Source: CAZCSK01 sp964501265
Lineage (GTDB): Bacteria > Actinomycetota > CADDZG01 > JAHWKV01
DNA length: 48,583 nt
Direction: 5' to 3'
Assembly (NCBI GenBank): GCA_964501265.1
Contig: CAZCSK010000016.1
Coordinates: forward strand, 1 to 48,583
In this document: positions 1 to 8,737 of the stretch, one piece after another
Numbering within the stretch: position 1 is the first letter of the stretch
How the letters are laid out: the number at the start of each line of letters is the position of its first letter
Position numbers and translations under genes: made by a program
The notes under the pieces: generated by a model
Databases searched by the model: none
What the model was told of the DNA's origin: nothing
Seen by the model: only the letters and a program-made list of their open reading frames with translations

Positions 1-92
1 CGCAAGATCGATTCGCTCTCGGGCTCGAAACGAACATCCACATCAATCGTGCTCAGCGGGTCCCCGCCCGGGAACGTCGTCATGTCGTCCAT
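1..92 (-). CDS. Hypothetical protein, N-terminal fragment cut by window edge
   Basis: A minus-strand ATG at 92 opens 30 codons that run off the left edge without a stop, starting MDDMTTFPGGDPLSTIDVDV. The acidic, proline-containing start reads like real coding sequence and has the same orientation as the defence genes upstream of it. There is no convincing Shine-Dalgarno sequence; the preceding bases are AT-rich. No family can be named from 30 residues, and a chance open frame is possible. Confidence 0.35.
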   Translation of the reverse strand, partial: MDDMTTFPGGDPLSTIDVDVRFEPESESIL

Positions 93-485
93 TAACCAAT
101 GTTAAGTCCACTCAGCCGTTCGGACCAGCGCGTAGTCTGGACAACGAGGGAACAGAGCAAGTGGCCATCATGAGTCCGTGCTGGTCGTCGAAATGTTTGA
201 GGTTCTTTTCTCACGTGGTCGTTTGAATAAGGCAGCAATGGTGCCCCCAACGGGAAACGCACAACAAGGGTGACGCACAAAAGCGTTGATGAAGGAAAAC
301 GATTCGTAATTGAGGCGGTTCATCGGCTTCCCAAGCTCTCTGATTCACGAAAGCGGGTTGGAAGGTCGTTGGGAAGCTGAGCACCAAACCGGACTCGGTT
401 CGAGTCTCGGTCGCGGATGCCGTCGTGAATCCACCTACAAACAACTGTTGACGCGGAGCGTCGCTTAGAGCCGTCAATGCGGGCC
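93..485. other. Intergenic stretch, no supported gene
   Basis: About 390 bases between the end of the UvrD-like gene and the partial gene at the left edge. Several frames are open for 60-120 codons on the minus strand, but none has a ribosome site or recognisable protein character. I see no intrinsic terminator with a T-run and no clear promoter. Confidence 0.4.
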
Positions 486-2369
486 TCATCCGCGGAGATT
501 TACCGCCTGGACGCCTGCCTGGTGAAGGATGTCGTGAAGTGCGTCGACCTCCTCGCGCTTCTGTCGACTTCTTCTCCACTTCCCGTCGCGCTCGTCGGAG
601 AACGTGAATATCACGCGCTCAATTCCTCTGGAGAAAGCAACGAAGAACGCTCGCTTCTCTTCGTCTGGCTGGTCGCGAAATGCCCACCATTGGCCGTCCT
701 CGAGCCCGAGGAATATGACGGTTGCGAACTCGAGCCCTTTGCTCTTGTGGATCGTCATCGCCGGCACGGCGTTGACGCCGACGATATCGTCGGCAACAGC
801 ACTGGCGTCGCCAATCGAGTCCAAACTTAACTGGAGCACGTCACCGAGATCCGTTACGACCTTGTCGAGGTAGTCGCCCTTTGCGTACTGCCGATACCTT
901 GCTCGGTAACACCCGGAACCTAGAATTTCGACGATCTGTCTGGGAATCCCCCGGAGGCCGTCGTCATTTGACAAGCTCTCCGCAACACATCTCTTATGCG
1001 CGGTTGCGATTCCCTCCAAGTCGGCACCGTCGACATCTTCGTCAAGTCCGGATAGGAGATGAACCTCATGTAACAGAGCCTCCCACGCGTGCGCGTCGCG
1101 CTCGGCGGTTGCCAGGCGGAGCGCCGGTAGAACAACTCCGGTAACGGGTTCAGCACGAAGGTCTTGTAGCTTTGATTCATCGCGCAGGACTAGGCCTCTG
1201 CCCGCAAGTTCGTCTCGCAGTAACGCCACCATTTCTCCCACGCTCTGGCGGACCATCACGCAGAAGTCCCGAGGAAAGGCTCGTCCTGATGCGATCTCTT
1301 CCTGGATCAGATCCGCTAGGTATGTTGCTTCCTGTTCCGGATTACGAAACTCAAGCACTGAGCATGAGCCGATTGACTCTCTGCTGGACACCGCGATCTG
1401 TTCCGCAGCTGCTGCTTCAACGGCTTGAGCGATTACGTTCTGCATGCGGACCAACTCGGGGACAGAACGATAGTTGCGCACAAGACCTGAGCGTTCCGAG
1501 GCGAAGTCTTCTTCGAATCTCTCGAAGGCGTCGGTCATAGCCCCGGCCCAGACCATGATTCTCTGTTTTCCGTCGCCCACCGCAGTCATGGTCGTGTCCG
1601 AACCCATGAAAGCTGTGCGAACGAGATCCCATTGCGAGGCGGTCGTATCTTGGAACTCATCTAGGAAGACATGCGAATAGGTGAGCTGGAGCGCCGTAAG
1701 AATCTTGAGATTGGCACGCAAGAGGTAGGCAGCTAGCCGATTGAGCATTGGGAATGTGATGCTTGGCTGTCCACCTGGGCAGCGCAATTGTTCTTGCCAC
1801 CACTGCGCTCCCCAAGACCTCTGGAGCTCATGCGTGTGGGCGTAAGGGAGCTCCGCTCCGTGCATGACAGCGTCAAAGACTGCCCGCGCTCGTTCCTTGC
1901 TGAAGCCTTCAACATCTGGACGGTCTTGCCCCAGAGGCACCGCTGCCTTAGCCAACCATGGACGCGCCTCACTTATCGGAACACCCGAAGCGCGGACCTC
2001 ATAGTCGATTCTGGGCCGCCACTCCGTAGGTAGCGCTGGCAGGAATCTGTCCACCAGTTGTTTGGCGAACGCATCGAGCGTCATCGAATCGAATCGTGGT
2101 GCACGCTCCTCGCAGCGCTCGCGTACGCGCTCGTCGAGGTTCTTGGCGGCGTCTCGTTTGAACGCGATCGCGAGGATCCGCTTTGGGGCTAAGCAAACAC
2201 CCGTCTCGAGCAAGAAGTTCGCTCGCTGCGCAAGAAGTTCCGTCTTGCCGGCACCAGGACCCGCAACAACAAGCCGATTTCCTTTGGAGCGAACCACGAG
2301 TTCGGCGTTAGGTTCTAGGTCGGCTACTCCAACTGGTAACCACTCATTCTCATTCACCAACCGCACCAT
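486..2369 (-). CDS. UvrD/Rep-like SF1 helicase, GajB-like partner of the OLD nuclease
   Basis: An ATP-dependent SF1A DNA helicase. Visible motifs in order: Walker A AGPGAGKT (residues 36-43), Walker B LDEFQD, motif III VGDGKQRIMVWAGA (Q-I/W core), motif IV RNYRS, motif V MTIHKSKGLEF and motif VI FFVAFSRG. At 627 aa it is somewhat longer than a typical GajB (about 500 aa). I chose the ATG at 2369 because AGGGGA lies just upstream; the only longer start is a TTG at 2399. It overlaps the end of the OLD-family gene by 20 bases, so the two are probably translationally coupled. In Gabija and class 2 OLD systems the helicase is the partner of the TOPRIM nuclease and is thought to act on phage DNA intermediates. 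The helicase identity is firm; the Gabija assignment rests on gene pairing. Confidence 0.88.
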   Translation of the reverse strand: MVRLVNENEWLPVGVADLEPNAELVVRSKGNRLVVAGPGAGKTELLAQRANFLLETGVCLAPKRILAIAFKRDAAKNLDERVRERCEERAPRFDSMTLDAFAKQLVDRFLPALPTEWRPRIDYEVRASGVPISEARPWLAKAAVPLGQDRPDVEGFSKERARAVFDAVMHGAELPYAHTHELQRSWGAQWWQEQLRCPGGQPSITFPMLNRLAAYLLRANLKILTALQLTYSHVFLDEFQDTTASQWDLVRTAFMGSDTTMTAVGDGKQRIMVWAGAMTDAFERFEEDFASERSGLVRNYRSVPELVRMQNVIAQAVEAAAAEQIAVSSRESIGSCSVLEFRNPEQEATYLADLIQEEIASGRAFPRDFCVMVRQSVGEMVALLRDELAGRGLVLRDESKLQDLRAEPVTGVVLPALRLATAERDAHAWEALLHEVHLLSGLDEDVDGADLEGIATAHKRCVAESLSNDDGLRGIPRQIVEILGSGCYRARYRQYAKGDYLDKVVTDLGDVLQLSLDSIGDASAVADDIVGVNAVPAMTIHKSKGLEFATVIFLGLEDGQWWAFRDQPDEEKRAFFVAFSRGIERVIFTFSDERDGKWRRSRQKREEVDALHDILHQAGVQAVNLRG

Positions 2370-4425
2370 CGTTCCCCTGGGCGACGAAAGGCGCCACAAG
2401 ATGGCGTGCTCTGCCGACGAGTCCCGCTAATGCTTCCGGCACCGAGCTCACCCAGCCTTGTGCATCTAGCGCCACCAACGCCCGCATATGGGCAACGGGC
2501 TTCGATCCGTCCACAAAGAGGTATTTGTACCAGGGGAACAGCTCAATCTGATTTGTGCCGTAGCTCTCTCCCACATCAGCTGGTGATGTGGCTGCGTCGG
2601 CCGCGAGTACCTGGCGCATGCGTTCGCTCATAGCCTCAGATAGATCCGGCTCCATTGTGGGTAGCCGTGGCCCCCCACCAGGAGGAGCCTGTCTCTTGTA
2701 GGCGTCGGGGAATGCTTCCAGCATTGCAAAGTCCAGATCTAGGGGCACCGAGAAGAACACGTCGAAACGCTCGCGGAAGAAGTCCACCCACTGATCCATG
2801 GACGCCTTGTCTTTTCGATCGCTTCTATTGTTCAGAGTTTCGAATTCAACATCCGTCATGAACCCTGATGCTAGGTCCCCTTGGCGGAATTCGAGTCTCG
2901 GCGAGCCGACTCCGAATAGTGCGACCAGTTGATCGCGCACGTACTGGATTCGTCCCCAGCCGCCTCCTTGCTTCTCGCGATCCAAGTCCAGCAGAGTGAT
3001 GAAGGGAATACCGAGTCCGCCGAGAAGTCGCCAAAAATGGTTTACATGCCTGCCACCTAGAGGGACAACGGAGATGAAATGGGCATCCAGTGGCGTGCCG
3101 CTCGCCTGGAACACGCGACGAAGGACGATTTCCTCCGACGGACCTTCTCCGAGCACGACAAGTCGTGAGAAGTAGAGTTCCGGGTATCCGCGCACAGCTT
3201 CTCGGACGTACTTGAAAGCCTCATCGCTATCGTCGCTCGGGAGCGCTAGGGCCCTGATTTCCGTCACCGGACGCGCCTCACCACCGAGGAAATATCTGAC
3301 CTGATCTGGCTCGATCCTGCCCATGATCGACGGAGAATGGCTCGAGAGGATCACTTGGGCAGTGTCAGCTCTCGACACTTCAGAGAGCTCCCCCATCACC
3401 TTGCCGACATAATGCGGAGACAAGTGATTTTCGGGTTCCTCGACCGCGAAAATCGTAAGCATCGGAATCCGGTCCGCTACTGAAGAGACGAACCCGGAGG
3501 CGGTCGCCTGTGTTTTCAGCAATTCCTCGACCCGATAAAGCGCGATCGGCAACGAGAGCGAGAACAGGGATCGCAATCCGTCGCTGAGTTGCGCCGAGCG
3601 CATCTCGCTTCCCTGCTCGCTCGGCGCAAATGTGGGGACGAGAAGTTCTAGAAGGCTAGAGGGATCATCGTCTATGCCTTGAAAAGCGACTCTTGCTGCG
3701 ACGACGCCGTCGTAGACTGTGCTCCAGGCCGCTTGGACCTTGGCGTTCATCGTCGCGATGCCCGTGAGGCGGCTCATCTCGGCTTTCAGTTTTACGAGTT
3801 GCGTCTGGATGCTAACGTCTTTGCCGCCCCAATCGAGAACCCGAAGTAGTCTCCCGAATGCGGTGGTTGTTGTTGATCGGATCTGGGCCGATGGGTCCCG
3901 CGCTGCGGGAACGTAGATCACGCGCAAACGCGCTCGTTCAGCTGGAGTTACTCGCCGTCTGTTCCCCTCCTCGGTCGCGGCCTCGTTGGAAGACGTCAGG
4001 ATCCACCACAACTGCTGATGAATCTCCCCGGACGCCGTGCCATCACTGGTCCAGTCCGACTCGAGCCGAATCCGGCAATAAGGAGTTTGGTTCGGCTCGT
4101 CCACAACCATCTGGTTGAACGACTCCGGAATCGCGGCAAGTAGGTGACCCTCGCGATCCAGTTCAGGAAAGACGAGCTTCACCTCGATCGAAAGATGTCT
4201 CTCCTTCATGGACTTGAGCTGTTCTCCCGCTGCAAGATGGAAGTCCGCGTCTCGAATGGTTCGCTCCGTCTGGCTTTCTGCAAACATTCGCCCAAGAGCA
4301 GCCATGGTGGCGGTCTTGCCGGAGGCGTTCGGCCCGATTAGGCAAGTCAGGTTATCGATCTCGATGGATTGTCCCGTCGCGTCAAAACAACGGAATCCTT
4401 TGATAAGGATCGACTGCACCTTCAT
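2350..4425 (-). CDS. OLD-family ATPase/TOPRIM nuclease, GajA-like
   Basis: A 691-aa ABC-type ATPase fused to a TOPRIM nuclease. The ATPase part has Walker A GPNASGKT (31-38), signature LSDGLRS (280-286), Walker B FAVEEPENH (about 326-334) and switch SSHS (361-364). The TOPRIM part follows with its glutamate in VVLGEGPSEE (E427) and the acidic pair DLD (480-482). The roughly 190-residue C-terminal tail has no motif I recognise. Class 2 OLD proteins sit beside UvrD-like helicases, as here, and Gabija GajA is the best-known member; it nicks DNA when nucleotides are depleted. The protein is longer than typical GajA (about 580 aa), so it may be a divergent Gabija or another OLD-helicase pair. It is the first gene of the two-gene unit; a 144-base gap separates it from the PIN gene. 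Confidence 0.88.
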   Translation of the reverse strand: MKVQSILIKGFRCFDATGQSIEIDNLTCLIGPNASGKTATMAALGRMFAESQTERTIRDADFHLAAGEQLKSMKERHLSIEVKLVFPELDREGHLLAAIPESFNQMVVDEPNQTPYCRIRLESDWTSDGTASGEIHQQLWWILTSSNEAATEEGNRRRVTPAERARLRVIYVPAARDPSAQIRSTTTTAFGRLLRVLDWGGKDVSIQTQLVKLKAEMSRLTGIATMNAKVQAAWSTVYDGVVAARVAFQGIDDDPSSLLELLVPTFAPSEQGSEMRSAQLSDGLRSLFSLSLPIALYRVEELLKTQATASGFVSSVADRIPMLTIFAVEEPENHLSPHYVGKVMGELSEVSRADTAQVILSSHSPSIMGRIEPDQVRYFLGGEARPVTEIRALALPSDDSDEAFKYVREAVRGYPELYFSRLVVLGEGPSEEIVLRRVFQASGTPLDAHFISVVPLGGRHVNHFWRLLGGLGIPFITLLDLDREKQGGGWGRIQYVRDQLVALFGVGSPRLEFRQGDLASGFMTDVEFETLNNRSDRKDKASMDQWVDFFRERFDVFFSVPLDLDFAMLEAFPDAYKRQAPPGGGPRLPTMEPDLSEAMSERMRQVLAADAATSPADVGESYGTNQIELFPWYKYLFVDGSKPVAHMRALVALDAQGWVSSVPEALAGLVGRARHLVAPFVAQGNDGAVGE

Positions 4426-4569
4426 TTCGTGAACAGCTCTTGGTGATCCGGCTTGATGGCTGCGTCATTCATACTCAAATCATAGAAGCAGCGCATGACA
4501 TCAAAGTCAGCCGAACTTTGAGGTCATGGACGGACAGCCGCGATTCCTTCCTTGAGCGGACCGACCTTT

Positions 4570-5535
4570 TCATTCTTCCCCTTCGCCGGAAAGCTCAGCC
4601 TGCAGGATGCTCAAGAGATCTTCGTCCAGATCGTCGGCATGATCGTCAGCAAGCTGGGTCAAGAACGCAAAGACGTCGTTGTCGTGAATGATCCATCGAA
4701 CCTGTAGATTGGCGAGGGCGGCATCGACTATGGCATTTGCTTGGGTGGACGAGAACTCCCCGAGGGCTCGGAGCCGTGCGATAAGGCGGTGGGTAGTGCT
4801 GAAGTTGGAAGACTCTGCTAGCTCCCCAATGAGGAGATCTTTTTGGAGCTCGCGTGCAAGTCGAATGTCTGGGTGATGTTGTTGAAAGAAATCCGATAGC
4901 CGTTTGTAGAAGAAGAGTTGAGATGCCTTGGCGTCAGTCCATTCGTCAAGAAGAAAGCGATCAAATCGATCGTGATCCGTTGCCGATGCAAAGTCGCCAT
5001 CATCACTGATGAAATGCAGATCCTCGCCCTGAGCCGTGGCTTCTATAACAGATAGCCAGTTGATGGCATCCCCGAGCGAGCCTCGCTTCCCCGGCGGATT
5101 ACCCACGGACAGTCGGACCTCTGCATTTCTCACGAGTTCCTCGGTTCGGACGATGAGATCGGACAGCCGAAAGATTTCTTTCACAACTTGGTCAGCCTTG
5201 AGGTTCAGCTGCGCCTCATCTCTGGTGATTTCTGACAAGAGTTCGCTATGGGTCTCTTCGTACTGACGAAAGAGCCGGCGAAGGGCTACGTAGTGCTCGT
5301 AGTCCTTGCATATCGCCGGGAATTGAGCAGAGAACTTTTGCTGACGAAGGATCTTGACGGCCTCTGCAATCTTGCTCTCGCGATTTCTCCAAAACTCATC
5401 TCTCACTTGCTCAGGGAGAAGTAGTCGGATCTGGTTCTCCTCTATAAGGACCGTTAGTTTCCGCAGTTCTTCCAAATCATCGCTACTAAAGTGGAAAAAC
5501 GATAGGAAGACGTTGGTGTCGATGAAGACGTTCAT
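4570..5535 (-). CDS. PIN-domain protein (DUF4935-like)
   Basis: A 321-aa protein beginning MNVFIDTNVFLSFFHF, the PIN strand with its first aspartate (D6). LPEQVRDEFWRNRE supplies the conserved glutamate, and FISDDGDFAS plus FLLDEW look like the C-terminal acidic residues. PIN domains are metal-dependent RNases; DUF4935-type members have a long helical insertion between the first acidic pair and the last, as seen here. The C-terminal 120 residues are helical and unknown. The start has GGAACC just upstream. No antitoxin-like small ORF is adjacent, so it does not look like a classical VapBC pair. It may be an effector of a flanking system or a solitary defence gene. Confidence 0.8.
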   Translation of the reverse strand: MNVFIDTNVFLSFFHFSSDDLEELRKLTVLIEENQIRLLLPEQVRDEFWRNRESKIAEAVKILRQQKFSAQFPAICKDYEHYVALRRLFRQYEETHSELLSEITRDEAQLNLKADQVVKEIFRLSDLIVRTEELVRNAEVRLSVGNPPGKRGSLGDAINWLSVIEATAQGEDLHFISDDGDFASATDHDRFDRFLLDEWTDAKASQLFFYKRLSDFFQQHHPDIRLARELQKDLLIGELAESSNFSTTHRLIARLRALGEFSSTQANAIVDAALANLQVRWIIHDNDVFAFLTQLADDHADDLDEDLLSILQAELSGEGEE

Positions 5536-5607
5536 GGTTCCGTCTACTCAACTCTCTTTGAACGGCTTACGTGGGAAACAACAAGACTCAATTTTCCTGG
5601 AGCGCGT

Positions 5608-5630
5608 TCGATCCATCTCAGATGGATCGA
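5608..5630 (-). terminator. Perfect 10-bp hairpin after the GIY-YIG operon
   Basis: The inverted repeat TCGATCCATC / GATGGATCGA with a three-base loop lies about 40 bases downstream of the stop of the GIY-YIG gene, in the gap before the PIN gene. There is no clean U-run after it on the minus strand, so it could be a weak or factor-assisted terminator or an RNA-stabilising structure. Confidence 0.45.
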
Positions 5631-5666
5631 GGCAACGAGGCCGCGGCAAACGGAGCCGATCGAACT

Positions 5667-6821
5667 TCACGATCGCAACGTCAAGACTTGGGCATCAACG
5701 TCGTACTCGTAGTTCGTGATCGCACCTGTTTCGATCAGGCCAATGGCATCGTCGATCACTTGCAGCGGCACGGCAAACCACTCGTTCGCCTCCGCGACGG
5801 TCACCCCGTTGCGTTCGAACCACACATCCAATCGGGCGCCGGCAAACAGACGATGCAGCATGCGTTCGATCCTCTTCTCCACTCCTGCGGGCACCTCATA
5901 TTCAGCCAAAAGCTCGACAGGTGCTTTCAAGAAGGTGGTTCGCTTGAAGGCATCAGCGGTTCGCTTCTCCACGGATCGTTTGGTCACCCCGATCTTGTGC
6001 AGGTGCGCGAGCTCTTGCACTTGGGGGTCCTCACTCAGCGATCGAAGCACGTACACGGCCGCCATCGGGGTCTCGGGTTCAAGCCCCATCGCCTCAAGTG
6101 TTGCGGCATTTGTATCCGTTACACGCTTACCGAACCGGTACAACTGACTCGACAAAGATCGAAGCAGCAAGTCTGCTTCGGTGCCGTTCTCGAAGATGCA
6201 CCGCAGTCGGGCATTGATACGTCCGTGCTCCTTCACTTTCTCGCTGGTCTCTGCCACATACACCAGAACACCTTTCAAGACGTAATAAGTGTCGGCCCGA
6301 ATCTGCTGCTCGTTGCGAAACGCTACGATCTTGCGCGATCCACCCTGAAGCTCGGCATGACATTGCTTGAATAGCGGCTCGAATCGATCGAAGTCCTCGC
6401 AGGGCTTACGTTGAGCGATCCTGTCGGGGACCGTTACGATCTTGGGCACATTGCGGATGGCGAAGATGTCCTCCGTAGGTTCGTCCAGCAGGCCGCTCGT
6501 GTCAGAAGCCAGGAGGTCTTCCAGCGATGCGGGTGGTTCAGGCTCGCGGAGCAGGTTCATCGCGTCGTACTCCTTCATGGCCAAGCGCTGCTCTTCATTT
6601 CCAGCGATGGCTCGAAGTCGCATTGCGAGCTTGCTCTCTCCTATATCCGAGGGGTTGATCGCGGGCTTTCGGCCTTGCGCGGCCACGAAGTCCGTGATCT
6701 CTCTGAACCCAGCTAATAGTCGATCCTCTGCGGTAATCGGCGCCGCCTTGATTGGGATCTCCAGCAGGCCGAACTCGTCCTGTTCGATCATCATGCGCAT
6801 GTTGTCGGGCGTCATGCTCAC
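5667..6821 (-). CDS. GIY-YIG-like (T5orf172/MUG113-type) protein, third gene of MTase-helicase operon
   Basis: A 384-aa protein. Residues 160-230 hold an RKIVAFRNEQQIRADTYYVL segment. From about 255 there is a GIY-YIG-like core: AVYVLRSLSEDP, HKIGVTKRSVEKR, then VEKRIERMLHRLF and RLDVWFERN. YVLRS and HKIGVT stand where GIY and YIG would be, as in T5orf172-type proteins. Its ATG overlaps the helicase stop in an ATGA, so it is translationally coupled to it. In the context of a methyltransferase and an SF2 helicase it is the natural candidate for the nuclease of a restriction-like system. It could instead be catalytically altered. The catalytic residues of the divergent T5orf172 fold are not certain by eye. 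Confidence 0.72.
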   Translation of the reverse strand: MSMTPDNMRMMIEQDEFGLLEIPIKAAPITAEDRLLAGFREITDFVAAQGRKPAINPSDIGESKLAMRLRAIAGNEEQRLAMKEYDAMNLLREPEPPASLEDLLASDTSGLLDEPTEDIFAIRNVPKIVTVPDRIAQRKPCEDFDRFEPLFKQCHAELQGGSRKIVAFRNEQQIRADTYYVLKGVLVYVAETSEKVKEHGRINARLRCIFENGTEADLLLRSLSSQLYRFGKRVTDTNAATLEAMGLEPETPMAAVYVLRSLSEDPQVQELAHLHKIGVTKRSVEKRTADAFKRTTFLKAPVELLAEYEVPAGVEKRIERMLHRLFAGARLDVWFERNGVTVAEANEWFAVPLQVIDDAIGLIETGAITNYEYDVDAQVLTLRS

Positions 6822-8737
6822 AAGCCCTGCTCCCGCCGCTGTTTTTGCAGATAGAGCAACGCCTCGGCCATGCGTCGCTCTAAGGGATCAGCGGAACGCA
6901 CACTTGGCCTGTCGCCGCGTTGGCGTACGAAGTCCTGGATCTTAGGCCAAAGGATGAGTGCTTCTGGTTCCTCGATGTTGATCCGGGTCGTGTCGATGGC
7001 GTCTTGGATGAGCCGGAGCACCTGTTTGGTCACCGACTTAGACAGGATCTCGAATGCCTTCTGGAACGGATTTACGGTATCGATCAAGTCGATGTTGAGT
7101 TCATCGATATTGACGAACTTCCCAGCCATCAAGACGAACCGTGTGTCCCCGACTTCCTTGATCTCCCCGTTCTTGATCACCGAGTCGGTGACGACGTGCT
7201 GCCGAATTTCCTCAACTTCATCCTCCGACATGTCCGGGTAGCGCTTGCGGATGATCTTGGGGATCAGCACCTTGTTCATGACTTCCGGGTCGATGTTTCC
7301 GGGCATCGCCTTCAACATCGTCTGATCCTGCAGGATCTGCGCCTTCAGATCGTTGAGATCGGACTCGATGACGTTACGAACGCGCTGGGTCGACGGCTCC
7401 TTGAATCCTTTGATCTTCAGGACGCCGGGGTCCGAATGATCGTCGCCAGAACGCTTGGCCTTGAACTTAAAGTTCGGTGCGACTACCTGTTCCATCAGAA
7501 GCGAAGCCGTAATCGCCTTGAGCATGTTGTTCACGGCGACCTTCACCTCGTCGTCACCAACATCGGGCTGGGCGATTAGGTTGGTGAACTGGGAGTGCGA
7601 CTTGTTGCTGCTGTCCCGAGTGCAGCGACCGATGATCTGGATGATCTCCGTCAACGACCCCCGGTAGCCTACCGTCAGAGCCTGCTCACAGTAGGGCCAG
7701 TCGAAGCCTTCCTTCGCCATCCCCAGGGCGATGATGAGATCGATGTCGTCAAGCGCATCCATCGTGCGAAGGTACTCAACTATCTTTCTGCGCTGTGTCT
7801 CATCGTCATTTACCAGATCAGCGACCTTGATGATCTTTCCATCATGTGTGCGCCGGACATAGATCACGCCAGTCGTTTCGTCTTGTGACTCAACTTCTCC
7901 GAAGCTATCGATGATCTCATCGACCTCGCGGAGTTTGTCCTTCGTCGATTCACCTGACTGCACGCTTGGGATATGCAGGATCGTCTTCTTGTCGGTGTCG
8001 AGAACCTCATGGACTGCGTCGGTGTATTTGCCCTGGTAAAAGTGATACCCGATCCCGAGCGACTTCATGTACGTGTAGCCGTTGAGTTGTTGGTAGTAGT
8101 TGTAGGTGACCTTGGTGAACTTCGCTTCATCCGTGGGTTCGAGGACAGGGACTGCGTCGCCACGGAAATATGAGCCAGTCATTGCCACTATGTGCGCGGT
8201 GGTGTGGGCAATCACCGATCGGACAAGCTCTCCCAAACGACTACCCTCGTCGGCGGAAACGTGATGAAACTCGTCCACAGCTAACAACACGTCATTGAGA
8301 AGATTCTCATCGAGCGCGTCATGCGCGAACCTGAGCGTCGCATGGGTGCACACGAGCACCGTGTCTGACCCTTCCAGGAACCGCTTAACAGCCTGAACCT
8401 TGCTCTCGTCAGCGCCTGGTGTGCAGAGGTTATTGCGATCCTCGACAACCCAGTCAGCGAAAAAGCCGTGCGCGGTCAGTTTCGCGCTGGCGAACGAAGA
8501 GCCGATGGAGCGTTCAGGCACAGCGACGATGACTTTCTTCAGTCCTTGGTTGAACAGCTTGTCGAGTGCAAGAAACATCAGGGCCCGCGACTTCCCGGAG
8601 GCAGGTGGTGCCTTCAATAGCAGGTACTGGTTATTGCGTGCCTCGAATGCCTTCTCTTGCATCTCACGCATGCCCAACGCGTTGGTCGACGTACTTCGGC
8701 CCGTCTGCTCGTATTGAACCTCAACGAGATTAGGCAT
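6818..8737 (-). CDS. SF2 DEAD/DEAH-type helicase (type III Res-like)
   Basis: A 639-aa SF2 helicase/translocase. Visible are Walker A APPASGKS (43-50), a DEFH version of the DEAH box (155-158), MTGSYFRGD in place of the SAT motif, motif V ALGMAKEGFDWP and motif VI EIIQIIGRCTRDS. The C-terminal third is helical and unassigned. I prefer the ATG at 8737 (MPNLVEVQYEQ); upstream TTG and ATG codons extend it by up to 7 residues but have poor spacing to AAAGGA. It overlaps the methyltransferase end by 8 bases and the GIY-YIG gene start by 4. Such helicases provide DNA translocation in type I/III restriction and related defence systems; here nuclease activity would have to come from the neighbour. 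Confidence 0.88.
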   Translation of the reverse strand: MPNLVEVQYEQTGRSTSTNALGMREMQEKAFEARNNQYLLLKAPPASGKSRALMFLALDKLFNQGLKKVIVAVPERSIGSSFASAKLTAHGFFADWVVEDRNNLCTPGADESKVQAVKRFLEGSDTVLVCTHATLRFAHDALDENLLNDVLLAVDEFHHVSADEGSRLGELVRSVIAHTTAHIVAMTGSYFRGDAVPVLEPTDEAKFTKVTYNYYQQLNGYTYMKSLGIGYHFYQGKYTDAVHEVLDTDKKTILHIPSVQSGESTKDKLREVDEIIDSFGEVESQDETTGVIYVRRTHDGKIIKVADLVNDDETQRRKIVEYLRTMDALDDIDLIIALGMAKEGFDWPYCEQALTVGYRGSLTEIIQIIGRCTRDSSNKSHSQFTNLIAQPDVGDDEVKVAVNNMLKAITASLLMEQVVAPNFKFKAKRSGDDHSDPGVLKIKGFKEPSTQRVRNVIESDLNDLKAQILQDQTMLKAMPGNIDPEVMNKVLIPKIIRKRYPDMSEDEVEEIRQHVVTDSVIKNGEIKEVGDTRFVLMAGKFVNIDELNIDLIDTVNPFQKAFEILSKSVTKQVLRLIQDAIDTTRINIEEPEALILWPKIQDFVRQRGDRPSVRSADPLERRMAEALLYLQKQRREQGL

